Below, piece by piece: positions 1 to 8,581 of a DNA stretch of 64,000 nt. The DNA is taken from the NCBI RefSeq assembly GCF_040655735.1, contig NZ_JBFAKK010000017.1:1-64000 (forward strand). Direction: 5' to 3'. Each line of letters starts with the position of its first letter. Within the stretch, counting starts at the first letter, position 1. The DNA comes from Phytomonospora sp040655735 (GTDB lineage Bacteria; Actinomycetota; Actinomycetes; Mycobacteriales; Micromonosporaceae). The notes under the pieces were generated by a model. The model did no database searches and was not told where the DNA came from. It saw only the letters and a list, made by a program, of their open reading frames with translations. Made by a program: the position numbers and the translations under genes.

Positions 1-94
1 TGGGGGCGAAGCCTCCCAGCAGGGTCTGGGACGGAGTCCCAGCGGGGTCCGGGGCGGAGCTCCGGTGGGGGTGCGGGGGGCGAAGCCCCCGGCC
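1..94. repeat. Cluster of GGA/GAA-loop hairpins
   Basis: Four short stem-loops lie in a row, separated by AGCGGGGTC-like spacers. The clearest are at 27-41 (TGGGAC, loop GGA, GTCCCA), 49-65 (loop GGA) and 76-90 (GGGGGC, loop GAA, GCCCCC). Stems with a GCGAAGC core are known to form very stable mini-hairpins in single-stranded DNA. A related cluster in the opposite orientation lies at 60409-60530. No coding function is visible. Confidence 0.7.
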
Positions 95-110
95 AAGGGC
101 TTGACCTTGA

Positions 111-160
111 GGGCCGAGGACTGAGGACTGAGAACTGACAGCTGAGAACTGAGGTCAGTC
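111..160. repeat. Degenerate CTGAG-type short tandem repeat
   Basis: A run of 7-8 base units such as GGACTGA and GAACTGA follows the hairpin cluster. It resembles a decayed form of the CTGAGGG unit, which is the reverse complement of the CCCTCAG repeat at 59974-60071. The response regulator gene ends 47 bases further on. Confidence 0.5.
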
Positions 161-207
161 CTGGGCTTGAGCTTGGGCTCGAAACCCTTGAAACCCCCTC
201 CCCCACC

Positions 208-810
208 TCAGATCCACCCCTCCTCCCACGCCCTGTGCGCCGCCGCGTGCCGCGTCGCCACGCCCAGCTTCGTCATCGCCGCCGACAAGTAGTTCCGCAC
301 CGTCCCCGGCGCCAGATGCACCTCCGCCGCGATGTCGCGCACCGACCCTCCGCCCCTGGCCGCTCGCAACACCTCCAGCTCCCTCCCCGTCAGCGGACAC
401 GCGTCCTCCGTCAACGCCGAAGCCGCGATGTCGGGATCCACGTACCGTCTCCCCGCCGCCACCTCGCGGATGATCTCGGCCAACCGCTCCGCCGCCGTGG
501 TCTTCGGCACGAAACCGCTCACCCCTGCCGCCAGTGCCCTGCGCAGCACTCCGGGGCGGGCGTGGCGGGTCACCAGGATGATCCTCGTCGGCAGCTCCGC
601 ACCGATCTCCATCGCCGCGGCCAAGCCGTCGGCGGGCGGCATCTCCAGATCCAGCACGGCGATGTCGGGCCGGTGCTCGCGGGCGAGGCGGACCGCGTCG
701 GTCGAGGTGGACGCCTCCCCCACGACCGCGAAATCGGGCTCCAGCGCCAGCAGCGCCGCCAGCGCGCCGCGCAGCAGATCCTCGTCGTCGGCGATCAGCA
801 GCCGGATCAT
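208..810 (-). CDS. Response regulator, NarL/DesR type (LuxR HTH)
   Basis: This 200-residue protein is a two-component response regulator. The receiver domain (about residues 1-120) has the acidic pair near residues 8-9, the phosphoacceptor Asp at about 54 in the AVLDLEMP motif, and the conserved Lys in FVPKT. A C-terminal LuxR-type helix-turn-helix (about 135-195) contains LTGRELEVL and GTVRNYLS. The ATG overlaps the end of the histidine kinase gene by four bases, so the pair is translationally coupled. Its targets are unknown. The divergently placed membrane genes at 2209-3269 and the TGACA inverted repeat between them are obvious candidates. Confidence 0.93.
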   Translation of the reverse strand: MIRLLIADDEDLLRGALAALLALEPDFAVVGEASTSTDAVRLAREHRPDIAVLDLEMPPADGLAAAMEIGAELPTRIILVTRHARPGVLRRALAAGVSGFVPKTTAAERLAEIIREVAAGRRYVDPDIAASALTEDACPLTGRELEVLRAARGGGSVRDIAAEVHLAPGTVRNYLSAAMTKLGVATRHAAAHRAWEEGWI

Positions 811-2018
811 CCAGTCCCCCGGTCTAGCGGCAGGGAGGCGGCCACCGCGAAGCGGTCGTCCTCGCGTTTCCAGGTCAGTTCGCCACCGGCCTCGGCCAGC
901 CGGGCGGCCAGGCCGCGCAGCCCGGTACCGCCGTCGCCGCCGGAGTCGTGGGCTCCATCGTTCCCGACGCGCAGGAGGGCGCGGCCGTCCTCGACGGTGA
1001 AGTCGACCTCGGCGAAGCGCGCGCCGCTGTGGCGCAGCACGTTCGTGGTCGCCTCCCGCACGACCAGCCCGAGCAGGTGCCGGGCCGCTTCGGGCAGCTC
1101 GTCGACCGGGTCGAGGCGGGTGGCGACCTCGATGTCGGCGGCGGCCAGGACCCGCCCGGCGTTGGCGATCTCGGCGTCGAGGGTGGTGCGGCGGTAGCCC
1201 TGCACGACCGCGCGGGTGTCGCGCAGCGCGTCGGCGGCCAGCTCGCGGACCTCGCGCATCTCGGCGGCGGCCCGGTCGGGGTCGCGGGAGGCGAGACGTG
1301 CGGCGAGTTCGCTCTTGAGGGCGATCACCTGGAGGTGGTGGCCCTGGATGTCGTGCAGGTCGGCGGCGAAGCGCAGCCGCTCGCGCGTGACGGCGAGGTC
1401 GGCGGCCAGCCCGCGGGCGGTGTCGAGACGTTCGGCGACGTCCCAGGCCCACAGCAGCCCATAGACGACCCAGACGGTGAAGATGACGATGGACGGCACG
1501 AGCAGGACGCCGAGGACACGGTCGTCGCCGGCGGCCACGGGCGGGATCATCTCGACGGCGGTGCCTGCGATGACGGCTCCGGCGATCAGGACCCGCCGGT
1601 CGACCGGCCGCAGGAACATCGCGATGACGGTGACCATGGAGGCCGGGGCGACGCACCATGCCTCGTCGCCGGGGTCGATGGCGAGGATGAGGGCGGCGAG
1701 CACGACCGCGGCCACACTTCCGGCGACCAGCCACGCGACGGGCGCCGGTGGCGGCCGGTCGGCGGCCGCCTCGGCAGGCGGCGTGGTCCGTTTGAAGGCG
1801 AGCCGGTGGTAGAAGGCGACCACGCAGGCGACGGACACGACGGCCAGCGCGGCGATGCCCACGATCCCCGACCACAGCGGCGTCTCGTCGCGGAACTGCC
1901 GCCAGCCGAGGACGCCGATGAGGGTGAGGACGATGCTGGCGACGAGCGTCAGCCAGGTGAAACGGCGGAGGTTGCCCAGCCCGTTGGCGGCACGGTCGTC
2001 GGTGCCCGGCGCGGTCAT
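807..2018 (-). CDS. Sensor histidine kinase, DesK/NarX-like (HisKA_3)
   Basis: A 403-residue membrane histidine kinase. About six hydrophobic segments fill the first 180 residues. A HisKA_3 dimerisation and phosphoacceptor helix follows with a DLHD..GHHLQ motif. The C-terminal HATPase domain shows the N-box (REATTNVLRHS) and a glycine-rich G-box (GGTGLRGLAARL). The ATG at 2018 begins MTAPGTDD; an upstream in-frame ATG would add 21 residues without homologous character. It forms an operon with the downstream response regulator. The sensed signal cannot be read from the sequence; the absence of a large extracytoplasmic domain suggests intramembrane sensing, as in DesK. Confidence 0.92.
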   Translation of the reverse strand: MTAPGTDDRAANGLGNLRRFTWLTLVASIVLTLIGVLGWRQFRDETPLWSGIVGIAALAVVSVACVVAFYHRLAFKRTTPPAEAAADRPPPAPVAWLVAGSVAAVVLAALILAIDPGDEAWCVAPASMVTVIAMFLRPVDRRVLIAGAVIAGTAVEMIPPVAAGDDRVLGVLLVPSIVIFTVWVVYGLLWAWDVAERLDTARGLAADLAVTRERLRFAADLHDIQGHHLQVIALKSELAARLASRDPDRAAAEMREVRELAADALRDTRAVVQGYRRTTLDAEIANAGRVLAAADIEVATRLDPVDELPEAARHLLGLVVREATTNVLRHSGARFAEVDFTVEDGRALLRVGNDGAHDSGGDGGTGLRGLAARLAEAGGELTWKREDDRFAVAASLPLDRGTG

Positions 2019-2081
2019 GCGGCCATTGTGGCAGCGCCCGGCCACGCGAGGAGGGCCCCAGCCGCCGGGCCCGCCGATCAA

Positions 2082-2093
2082 TGACAGATGTCA
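2082..2093. promoter_or_regulatory. TGACA inverted repeat, candidate operator
   Basis: TGACAGATGTCA is a 5-bp inverted repeat with a two-base centre, followed 12 bases later by another TGACAT half-site. It lies between the divergent kinase operon and the membrane-protein gene, where a LuxR-type response regulator could act on both. Regulation is inferred from position only. Confidence 0.35.
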
Positions 2094-2208
2094 TCGGGAC
2101 CCGTGACATTTCCACCCGATCGCCTGCGGTTTCGGCACTACTGGCCGGGCTCGTGTTCGGCGAGGCTGTTCTACAGGAGATACCCCGCCCCTGTATCGAG
2201 GAGAAGCC

Positions 2209-2643
2209 GTGAACACCACGACGAAGACCCGCCCCGCCGAGACCCACCACCACCACCACGGCCGCCGCGGATGGTGGCCCTTCACCCGCCACTTCCTGGA
2301 GATGGTCGCCGCCATGATCGTCGGCATGGCCGTCCTGGGCGGCGCCCGCATGGGCGTCCTCGCCCTGCTCGACGCCGAGATCCCCGGCGGCGCCACCACC
2401 GGCGCGCTGCTGATGGCCCTCGACATGTCGATCGGCATGGTCGCCTGGATGCGCTTCCGCGGCCACCGCTGGGCGCCCTGCCTGGAGATGACCGCCGCGA
2501 TGTTCGTGCCGGTGCTGGCCGCGCTGCCGCTGCTGTGGACCGGCGTGATCGGCGAGCACGGCCTGATGATGGTCGAGCACATCGGGATGCTGCCGGCGAT
2601 GCTGCTGGCCATGCTGATCCGCCCGTCCGAGTACGGCCGGTGA
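2209..2643 (+). CDS. Small integral membrane protein with His-rich N terminus
   Basis: A 144-residue protein with a five-histidine run near residues 13-17 followed by about four transmembrane segments rich in Met and Gly. It resembles actinobacterial membrane proteins of unknown role that automated annotation sometimes labels FliP-like; no flagellar genes are present, so that name is unsupported. A GAGGAGAAG ribosome site precedes the ATG. It is the first gene of a two-gene unit divergent from the two-component system, and the following membrane protein begins six bases after its stop. The histidine cluster may bind metal, but this is only inference. Confidence 0.8.
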   Translation: MNTTTKTRPAETHHHHHGRRGWWPFTRHFLEMVAAMIVGMAVLGGARMGVLALLDAEIPGGATTGALLMALDMSIGMVAWMRFRGHRWAPCLEMTAAMFVPVLAALPLLWTGVIGEHGLMMVEHIGMLPAMLLAMLIRPSEYGR

Positions 2644-2648
2644 GCCCG

Positions 2649-3269
2649 ATGACCGACCCCATGCGCACCGACTCCGCCACCGCCCCGAAAGGCACCGCCG
2701 TGACCACCGAGACCGCTCCCCGCCGCCACTGGGCCCGCACCGTCACCGACCGCTGGCCGACCGCACTGGCCCTGCTCGCCGCCGCCGCGATCGTCCTCGA
2801 CTCCGGGGGCGACGGGGGTATAGCGCCGGTGATCCAGCTCTTCCCGCTGCTGCCGCTGGTCTACCTCGTCGTGGCCAAGCTGGAGCGGCCCGGTGCGACC
2901 TGGCCGGTCGTGCTGGTCGGTGCGGCGCTGATCGGGGTCCTGCGCGCCACGGAGGTCATCTCGCCGGCGGCCGTGCTCTACGGCATCGCCCTGGTGGTGC
3001 TCGTGTGGGGCGTCGTCGACGGGCATTCGCGGGGCTCGGGGACCTTCCGGCTCCAGGCGCTGGGCATGCTGGCCTTCGGCGCGCTGGGGCTGGTCGCCCT
3101 GGCGGTGGAGCCCGACCTGGGCCGCTACCTGATCGCGGCCGGCTGGTTCTTCCACGGTTTGTGGGACTTCTGGCACCTCAAGACCGGCAAGGCGGTCTCG
3201 CGCTCCTACGCCGAGGCGTGCGGCGTCATCGACGTCCTGACGGGCGTCGGGCTGCTGTTCATGGCGTAG
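2649..3269 (+). CDS. Hypothetical integral membrane protein
   Basis: A 206-residue protein with six or seven predicted transmembrane helices after a short polar N terminus; no known domain was recognised. The start is uncertain. GTG 2640 and ATG 2649 are in frame, and GTG 2700 has the better ribosome site (GAAAGG eight bases upstream) and would give a 189-residue protein. It directly follows the His-rich membrane gene and is probably co-transcribed with it. A strong hairpin follows the stop. Confidence 0.75.
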   Translation: MTDPMRTDSATAPKGTAVTTETAPRRHWARTVTDRWPTALALLAAAAIVLDSGGDGGIAPVIQLFPLLPLVYLVVAKLERPGATWPVVLVGAALIGVLRATEVISPAAVLYGIALVVLVWGVVDGHSRGSGTFRLQALGMLAFGALGLVALAVEPDLGRYLIAAGWFFHGLWDFWHLKTGKAVSRSYAEACGVIDVLTGVGLLFMA

Positions 3270-3291
3270 GGCGTGTCCTGGGGAAGGAGAG

Positions 3292-3322
3292 ACGGGCGGG
3301 GCTCATGGGGAGCCCCGCCCGT
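3292..3322. terminator. Bidirectional hairpin terminator
   Basis: A perfect 13-bp stem (ACGGGCGGGGCTC paired with its complement) with a five-base loop lies between the converging stops at 3269 and 3331. It can serve both strands. There is no strong T tract, as is common in high-GC actinomycetes. Confidence 0.8.
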
Positions 3323-3330
3323 TTCGCGTG

Positions 3331-4482
3331 CTATTTGCGGCCGCCGGGGCCGTTGAGCAGGCCGAGCGGCTTGCCGGCCAGGCTCTCGCGGCGGACGGCG
3401 AGGCGGTCGGCGATGGCGCTCAGTGCCCTGGCCGCGGGCGCGTCCGGGGAGGACAGCACGTAGGGGCGTCCGGCGTCGCCGGCCTCGCGCAGGCCCGGGT
3501 CGAGGGGGATCTGGCCGAGGAGCGGCACCGATGCGCCGACGAGCTTGGTCAGCGCCTCCGCGACCGTCTCGCCTCCGCCCGCGCCGAAGACCTCCATGCG
3601 CGAGCCGTCGGGCAGTTCGAGCCAGGACATGTTCTCCACGACGCCCGCGAGGCGCTGGTGGGTCTGCATGGCGATCGCGCCGGCGCGCTCGGCGACCTCG
3701 GCGGCGGCCATCTGCGGGGTGGTCACGACGATCAGTTCGGCGCCGGGGAGCAGCTGGGCGACGGAGATGGCGATGTCGCCGGTGCCGGGGGGCAGGTCGA
3801 GGAGGAGGACGTCGAGGTCGCCCCAGTAGACGTCGGCGAGGAACTGCTGGAGGGCGCGGTGCAGCATCGGGCCGCGCCACACCACGGCGGCGTTGCCGCG
3901 CGTGAACATGCCGATGGAGATGACCTTCACGCCGCCCGCCTGCGGCGGCATGATCATCTCTTCGACCTGGGTGGGCTTGCCCTCGGCGCCGAGCATGCGC
4001 GGGACGGAGTGGCCGTAGATGTCGGCGTCGACGACGCCGACCTGGAGGCCCTTGGCGGCCAGCGCGGCGGCGAGGTTCACCGTGACGCTGGACTTGCCGA
4101 CGCCGCCCTTGCCGGAGGCCACCGCGTACACGCGCGTGCGCGAGCCGGGCTGGCTGAAGGGGATGACGGGCTCGGCCCGGTCCCCTCCGCGCAGGCTCGT
4201 CTGGAGGTCCTTGCGCTGGGTGTCGGACATGACGCCGAAGTCGATGGTCACGCGGGCCACGCCGGGGACCTCGGTGACGGCGAGGGTCACGTCGCGCTGG
4301 AGTTTGTCGCGCATCGGGCAGCCCGCGATGGTGAGCAGGATCCGGACCGCCACGACGTCGCCCTCGATGGACACCGTGTCGACCATGCCGAGGTCGGTGA
4401 TGGGCCGGCGGATCTCCGGGTCGTCGACGGTCGCGAGCGCTGCGCGGACGGCGTCTTCCATGGTGGTGCTTGGCGCGGACAT
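3331..4482 (-). CDS. mrp: Mrp/ApbC family P-loop ATPase, Fe-S carrier type
   Basis: A 383-residue member of the Mrp/NBP35 family, cytosolic ATPases that carry or load iron-sulfur clusters. The N-terminal DUF59/MIP18-like domain spans about residues 9-90. The deviant Walker A motif GKGGVGKSS lies at about 124-132, with DVLLLDLPPGTGD further on as Walker B and switch region. The CxxC pair found near ENMS in many Mrp proteins is absent; the segment reads ENMSWLELPDG. The ATG at 4482 is preferred over a GTG nine bases upstream. Mrp is near the MgtE-N/CBS gene in mycobacteria too (Rv1229c-Rv1232c), which supports the assignment. Confidence 0.93.
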   Translation of the reverse strand: MSAPSTTMEDAVRAALATVDDPEIRRPITDLGMVDTVSIEGDVVAVRILLTIAGCPMRDKLQRDVTLAVTEVPGVARVTIDFGVMSDTQRKDLQTSLRGGDRAEPVIPFSQPGSRTRVYAVASGKGGVGKSSVTVNLAAALAAKGLQVGVVDADIYGHSVPRMLGAEGKPTQVEEMIMPPQAGGVKVISIGMFTRGNAAVVWRGPMLHRALQQFLADVYWGDLDVLLLDLPPGTGDIAISVAQLLPGAELIVVTTPQMAAAEVAERAGAIAMQTHQRLAGVVENMSWLELPDGSRMEVFGAGGGETVAEALTKLVGASVPLLGQIPLDPGLREAGDAGRPYVLSSPDAPAARALSAIADRLAVRRESLAGKPLGLLNGPGGRK

Positions 4483-4509
4483 GGCTCCCACTCTACGTCT
4501 CGGTAACCC

Positions 4510-5304
4510 TCAGGCGCCTTGCGCGTCCTCGCCGTCCCCGACGCCGTCCTGAGGGGTCGGCGAGGTGGTTGACGAGGGAGAAGGCGATGAGGGGGTCGGT
4601 GACGGCGAAGGCGACTGTGAGGAGGGTGACTCTCCCGGCGTGGTCGGCGTCGGCGTCGGCTTGTCGGTGTCGCTGTCGGTGGGCGCGGGCCGCTCGGGGT
4701 CTTCGCCCGGCCGGTCGTCGCCCTGCGGCGGGGAGTCGTTGTTGAGGCTGGTGCCGGTCGCGCCGTCGGCCTGCCCGAAGAGCCCGGCGAGGGGCTGGCC
4801 GAGAAGGGCCTCGGTGACGGTGACGACGCCGAAGGTCAGCGCGCACACGACCAGGGCGGTCAGCACGACGGCCTTCCAGCGTTTCGGCGCGTCGGCGTCG
4901 CCGGTGCCGCCCACGGGTTCGACGGCGGGCACGGTGACGGTCGCGCGGCCGGTCGCGGGCCCGGTGGTGGTGCCACCTTCTTCGAGGGTGATGACCTGCG
5001 TCGCCTCGGTCGCCTGGACGGAGGTCTCGACCACTCGCGTGGGCCGGTCGCCGTCGATCTTGGTCACGTCGATGCGCAGGGTCTTCGGCAGGTGGCGCAG
5101 GCGCTCCTTGGTGTGGTTCATCGAGGCCAGGTAGAGGGCGCTGCCGACGGTGCTGATGACGCTGGCCAGCACCGCGCCGATGATCGTCCCCGCGACGCCG
5201 AGCGTCGAGGCCACGACCGTCGCGGTCACCGCCGCCGCCGTCGCGGCCGCGACCTGGAGTCCGTTGAGTTCGAGCCGTCGCTTTGGCTGCTGCTCTTCGC
5301 TCAC
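4510..5304 (-). CDS. Membrane protein with Pro/Ser/Thr-rich tail
   Basis: A 264-residue protein of unknown function. A hydrophobic hairpin covers about residues 15-65, a charged segment follows, and a single transmembrane helix (WKAVVLTALVVCALTFGVV) sits near 135-155. The last 100 residues are low-complexity Pro, Ser, Thr and Asp, likely extracellular and cell-wall spanning. The GTG start at 5304 is chosen because GGAGG sits just upstream; a longer frame to 5385 lacks such a site. It lies between mrp and the DUF1003 gene on the same strand, in the place held by an uncharacterised gene in the mycobacterial mrp-mgtE neighbourhood. Confidence 0.8.
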   Translation of the reverse strand: MSEEQQPKRRLELNGLQVAAATAAAVTATVVASTLGVAGTIIGAVLASVISTVGSALYLASMNHTKERLRHLPKTLRIDVTKIDGDRPTRVVETSVQATEATQVITLEEGGTTTGPATGRATVTVPAVEPVGGTGDADAPKRWKAVVLTALVVCALTFGVVTVTEALLGQPLAGLFGQADGATGTSLNNDSPPQGDDRPGEDPERPAPTDSDTDKPTPTPTTPGESPSSQSPSPSPTPSSPSPSSTTSPTPQDGVGDGEDAQGA

Positions 5305-5527
5305 GCCACCTCCAGGGTCGCCGCCGGGGAGCGCCGGCGGGATTCGCTGTCGTCTTTGTCGCGTCGGCTTCGTCGCCGCACCCAAAAGCTCCAGAGTGGC
5401 CCACGCCTCCCGACACGCCCAGTGGCTGTGGCGGCACTCACCGGTGATGATGGCGACGTGCCGGCGGGGGCAATCGGATTGCGTTACCCACCATGGGGCG
5501 AATCGAAACGGGCCGAGACGCCCGGGA

Positions 5528-6052
5528 TCACTTGGCGGAGGCCGGATCGCGGCCCGGCCCTCGGCGTAACCTGCCCTTGCCGACCTCGTCGAGCAGCCGG
5601 TTCATCTCGCCGCGCACGAAGTCGCGGGTGGCGACCTCGCCCAGGGCGATGCGCAGCGAGGCGATCTCGCGGGCCAGGAACTCCGTGTCGGCCTTCGACG
5701 CCTCGGCGCGGCGGCGGTCGGCCTCGATCTGGAGACGGTCGCGGTCGGCCTGCCGGTTCTGCGCCAGCAGGATCAGCGGCGCCGCGTAGGAGGCCTGGGT
5801 GCTGAAGAACAGGTTCAGCAGGATGAACGGGTAGGGGTCCCACCGCAGGCCGAAGACGCCCACCAGGTTCAGCGCGATCCACAAGATCACGAAACCGGTC
5901 ATGTAGACCAGGAAGCGGGCGGTGCCCATGAACCGGGCGAAACGCTCGGCGAAGGCACCGAAGGCGTCGGAGCTGAACTTCGGCAGCCGGAGCCGGCCGG
6001 GGGGTTTGGGCTCCGACAACGGCGGCCGGCCCGCGCGGTTGTGGTCAGTCAT
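5528..6052 (-). CDS. DUF1003 membrane protein
   Basis: A 174-residue protein with the DUF1003 pattern: two transmembrane helices (about residues 43-62 and 75-97) separated by the short RWDPYPFILLNL motif, then a charged, probably coiled-coil C-terminal region. The family is poorly characterised but is often linked genetically with MgtE-type or cyclic-nucleotide-domain proteins. Its ATG lies eight bases inside the end of the upstream MgtE-N/CBS gene, so the two are almost certainly co-translated and probably function together. Confidence 0.88.
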   Translation of the reverse strand: MTDHNRAGRPPLSEPKPPGRLRLPKFSSDAFGAFAERFARFMGTARFLVYMTGFVILWIALNLVGVFGLRWDPYPFILLNLFFSTQASYAAPLILLAQNRQADRDRLQIEADRRRAEASKADTEFLAREIASLRIALGEVATRDFVRGEMNRLLDEVGKGRLRRGPGRDPASAK

Positions 6053-7295
6053 GGGCTCGGTCCCGCCAGTCGGTGGGCAACAGGTGGTCGAGGACGTCGT
6101 CGACGGTCACCGCGCCGACCAGGCGCCCGTCGACCTCGACGGGCAGCGCCACCAGGTCGTAGGTGGCCATCTTCCGCGTGACCTCGGTGAGGTCGTCCTC
6201 GGGAGACAGGGGGTCGATGTCGCGGTCGACGATGGAGCCGATGAGGTCCGAGGGCGGTTCGCGCAGGAGCCGCTGGAAGTGGACCATCCCCAGGTAGCGG
6301 CCGGTGGGCGTGAGCGAGGGCGGCCGGCACACGAAGATCTGCGCGGCCATCGCCGGGGAGTTCTTCGGCTCGCGCAGCAGTGCCAGCGCCTCGGCGATCG
6401 TCGTGTCGGGCGGCAGGATGATCGGCTCGCTGGTCATGATGCCGCCGGCGGTCCCGGGCACGTACTTCAGCAGCTGCCGGACCGGACTGGCCTCCTCGGG
6501 CTCCATCAGGTCGAGCAGCTCGGTGCGGTCGCTGGTGGGCATCTCGGCGAGGAGGTCGGCGGCGTCGTCGGGCTCCATCTCCTCAAGGACGTCGGCGGCG
6601 CGGTCGCGGGAGAAGGCGGTGATGATCTCGACCTGGTCGTGCTCGGGCATCTCCTCAAGGACGTCGGCGAGGCGGCCGTCCTCAAGGGCCGCGGCCAGCT
6701 CGACACGGCGGCGCTTGGGCAGGTCGAGCATCATGGTCGCCACGTCGGCGGCCCGCATGCCCTCCACAATGGACAGCAGGCCGGCGGTGCCCTGCTCGGG
6801 CGCCGGAGCCACCAGGCCGGTCACGTCGTTCCAGCCGAACTGGTTGACGTGAGCGCGGCCGAGGCGGCCGGTGCGCTCGCGGACGGCGATGCGCGACAGC
6901 TCCCAGTCGCCGATGGAGCTCTCCCGGCACATCGCCACGTCGGTGACCTCGCCGGACTGGCGGGGAGCGCCGTTGTCGGTCACCACGGCCACCCGGCGGT
7001 CGAGAAGCTCGCCCAGCACGAGGATCTCGCCGGGCCGGCTCTCGAACTTGCGCAGGTTCAGCTGCCCGGTCGACAGCACCACGGCGCCGACGTCGACGCT
7101 CGTCACGCGGCCCATGGGGATGAAGATGCGGCGCCAGGCGCCGATCTCGGCGACCAGCCCGAGCACGCGGGGCGGGGCGTTGCCCGGCCGGGGCCGGGCG
7201 ACGGCGTCGCGGACACGGCCGACCTGGTCCCCGTTCGGATCGAAGATCAGGGTACCGGCCAGCCTCGCCAGGTACACGAGCGCCGAAACTGCCAC
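6045..7295 (-). CDS. MgtE N-terminal and CBS-domain protein without channel
   Basis: A 416-residue cytosolic protein. A PRC-barrel-like region (about 1-160) is followed by the MgtE intracellular N domain made of repeated L/VLEEM-type helices (about 180-275) and two CBS domains (about 280-410). The transmembrane Mg2+ channel domain of true MgtE is absent, so this is a regulatory or sensor relative (Rv1232c-like) rather than a transporter. It may bind Mg2+ or adenine nucleotides, and the overlapping DUF1003 gene could supply the membrane partner; that pairing is inference. The GTG at 7295 begins MAVSALVYLARLAG. Confidence 0.9.
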   Translation of the reverse strand: MAVSALVYLARLAGTLIFDPNGDQVGRVRDAVARPRPGNAPPRVLGLVAEIGAWRRIFIPMGRVTSVDVGAVVLSTGQLNLRKFESRPGEILVLGELLDRRVAVVTDNGAPRQSGEVTDVAMCRESSIGDWELSRIAVRERTGRLGRAHVNQFGWNDVTGLVAPAPEQGTAGLLSIVEGMRAADVATMMLDLPKRRRVELAAALEDGRLADVLEEMPEHDQVEIITAFSRDRAADVLEEMEPDDAADLLAEMPTSDRTELLDLMEPEEASPVRQLLKYVPGTAGGIMTSEPIILPPDTTIAEALALLREPKNSPAMAAQIFVCRPPSLTPTGRYLGMVHFQRLLREPPSDLIGSIVDRDIDPLSPEDDLTEVTRKMATYDLVALPVEVDGRLVGAVTVDDVLDHLLPTDWRDRAHD

Positions 7296-7354
7296 ACCGG
7301 CAGCCTAGTCGTTGTCGATCGTGGGAAAGCGCGCTCTGCCGTAGGCTTCGGCGC

Positions 7355-8203
7355 ATGTCCCCTGTGACCTACGAGATCGTCGACGTGTTCACCGACCGTC
7401 CCTACACCGGCAACCCGTTGGCGGTCGTGTTCGGCGCCGAGCGGCTCGACACCGAGCGGCTGCAGGCGATCGCGCGGGAGTTCAACCTCTCCGAGACCGC
7501 GTTCGTGCTGCCGGTCGAGGATCCCGCCGCCGACTACCGGGTGCGGATCTTCACGCCGGGCGCCGAGCTGCCCTTCGCGGGCCACCCGAGCATCGGCACG
7601 GCCGTGACGCTGCTGAGCCGGGGCAGGCTCAAGGCCGGCCGGGTCATGCAGGAATGCGCCGCGGGGCTGTTCGAGCTCACCATCGAAGACGGCCGCGCGA
7701 CCCTGGACGGTACCCCGCCGTCACCGCTGCGCCCGCTCGACGCCGGTCCGCTGCTGGCCGCGGCGGGCCTGACCTCCGCCGACCTCGCCGGCGAGCCGTA
7801 CGCCACCGGCTCCGGCCTTGAGCACCACTTCCTCCCCGTGCGGCCCGATGCCGTCGCCCGCGCGGTGAGCAGGCCGCGTCCGGACGTCCCGAAGGTCTAC
7901 CTCTTCTCCTGGGACGCCGAACGCCGCCGCGCGAACGCGCGACTGTTCGCGCCCGGCATCGGCATCACCGAGGACCCCGCGACGGGTTCGGCCGCGCTCG
8001 GCCTCGGCGCCTACCTGACCGGCACCGGACTGCTGCCTTCCGACGGGGTCTCCGCCTACACGATCGACCAGGGCGAGCACATCTCGCGTCCGTCGATTCT
8101 GGACTGCGAGGTGGCCGCCAAGGGCGGTGTCGCGATCGGCCTTCGCGTGACCGGCCGCGTCGCGGCGGTGGCCAAGGGCGAGCTAGTCGCCCTCCCCCAC
8201 TGA
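7355..8203 (+). CDS. PhzF family isomerase/epimerase-like protein
   Basis: A 282-residue PhzF-fold protein (two diaminopimelate epimerase-like halves). The N-terminal motif DVFTDRPYTGNPLAVV, the catalytic-type Glu in LSETAFV (about residue 48) and the FAGHPSIGTA and EDPATGSAA motifs are all present. Family members include PhzF of phenazine biosynthesis, but no other phenazine genes are here, so the substrate is unknown. The gene is divergent from the MgtE-N gene. Its last 21 bases overlap the end of the convergent gene at 8183. Confidence 0.9.
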   Translation: MSPVTYEIVDVFTDRPYTGNPLAVVFGAERLDTERLQAIAREFNLSETAFVLPVEDPAADYRVRIFTPGAELPFAGHPSIGTAVTLLSRGRLKAGRVMQECAAGLFELTIEDGRATLDGTPPSPLRPLDAGPLLAAAGLTSADLAGEPYATGSGLEHHFLPVRPDAVARAVSRPRPDVPKVYLFSWDAERRRANARLFAPGIGITEDPATGSAALGLGAYLTGTGLLPSDGVSAYTIDQGEHISRPSILDCEVAAKGGVAIGLRVTGRVAAVAKGELVALPH

Positions 8204-8581
8204 GGGCGGGGCGAGTTCGTAGACGACGCACTCGGCGGCCCAGCGGGCGGCGGTGTCGTCGGTGCCGGACAGGTTGAGGCGCTTGCCGCTGATCTGGCCG
8301 ACGAGGTCGTCCCAGCGTTCGCCGCCGGGTTCGACGGGGGTGGCGGTCGCGGTGAAGGTGAGGATGGCGCCGCCGTGGTCGCCGCGCAGGGTGATCAGGG
8401 GGGCGTGGTCGCGGGAGAGTCCGGGGTCGGGCTGCTCGCCGGGTCCGACGACGGTGTAGAGCTTGCCCTCGATGGGCAGGCACCACACGGGCCGCGCGGC
8501 GGCTCCGCCGCAGGACACCCAGGCGACGGCGGCCTTCTTGAGGGCTTCGGCGAGCAGTTCCGGCGCGGGTGCGGTCGTCAC
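8183..8581 (-). CDS. Conserved hypothetical protein next to AMMECR1
   Basis: A 132-residue protein with no clear motif. It has alternating hydrophobic strands and a WCLPIEGKLYTVVGPGEQPDPGL segment that could belong to a small beta-barrel (possibly FMN-binding split barrel) fold; that is only a guess. The GTG at 8581 overlaps the stop of the AMMECR1-like gene by four bases (GTGA), so it is translationally coupled to it. Its 3' end overlaps the convergent PhzF-like gene. Confidence 0.78.
   Translation of the reverse strand: MTTAPAPELLAEALKKAAVAWVSCGGAAARPVWCLPIEGKLYTVVGPGEQPDPGLSRDHAPLITLRGDHGGAILTFTATATPVEPGGERWDDLVGQISGKRLNLSGTDDTAARWAAECVVYELAPPSVGEGD

Noticed and set aside
208..2580. A 790-codon minus-strand frame and similar long antisense frames
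   Set aside because: These are shadows of the real two-component genes in high-GC DNA. Only the last 200 codons match a known family.
2209..2643. Flagellar biosynthesis protein FliP
   Set aside because: Automated names of this type exist for similar proteins, but size and residues do not fit FliP and no flagellar genes are present.
8183..8203. Possible frameshift between the PhzF-like and convergent genes
   Set aside because: Both frames end with proper stops and normal lengths; the 21-base overlap is an ordinary convergent overlap.
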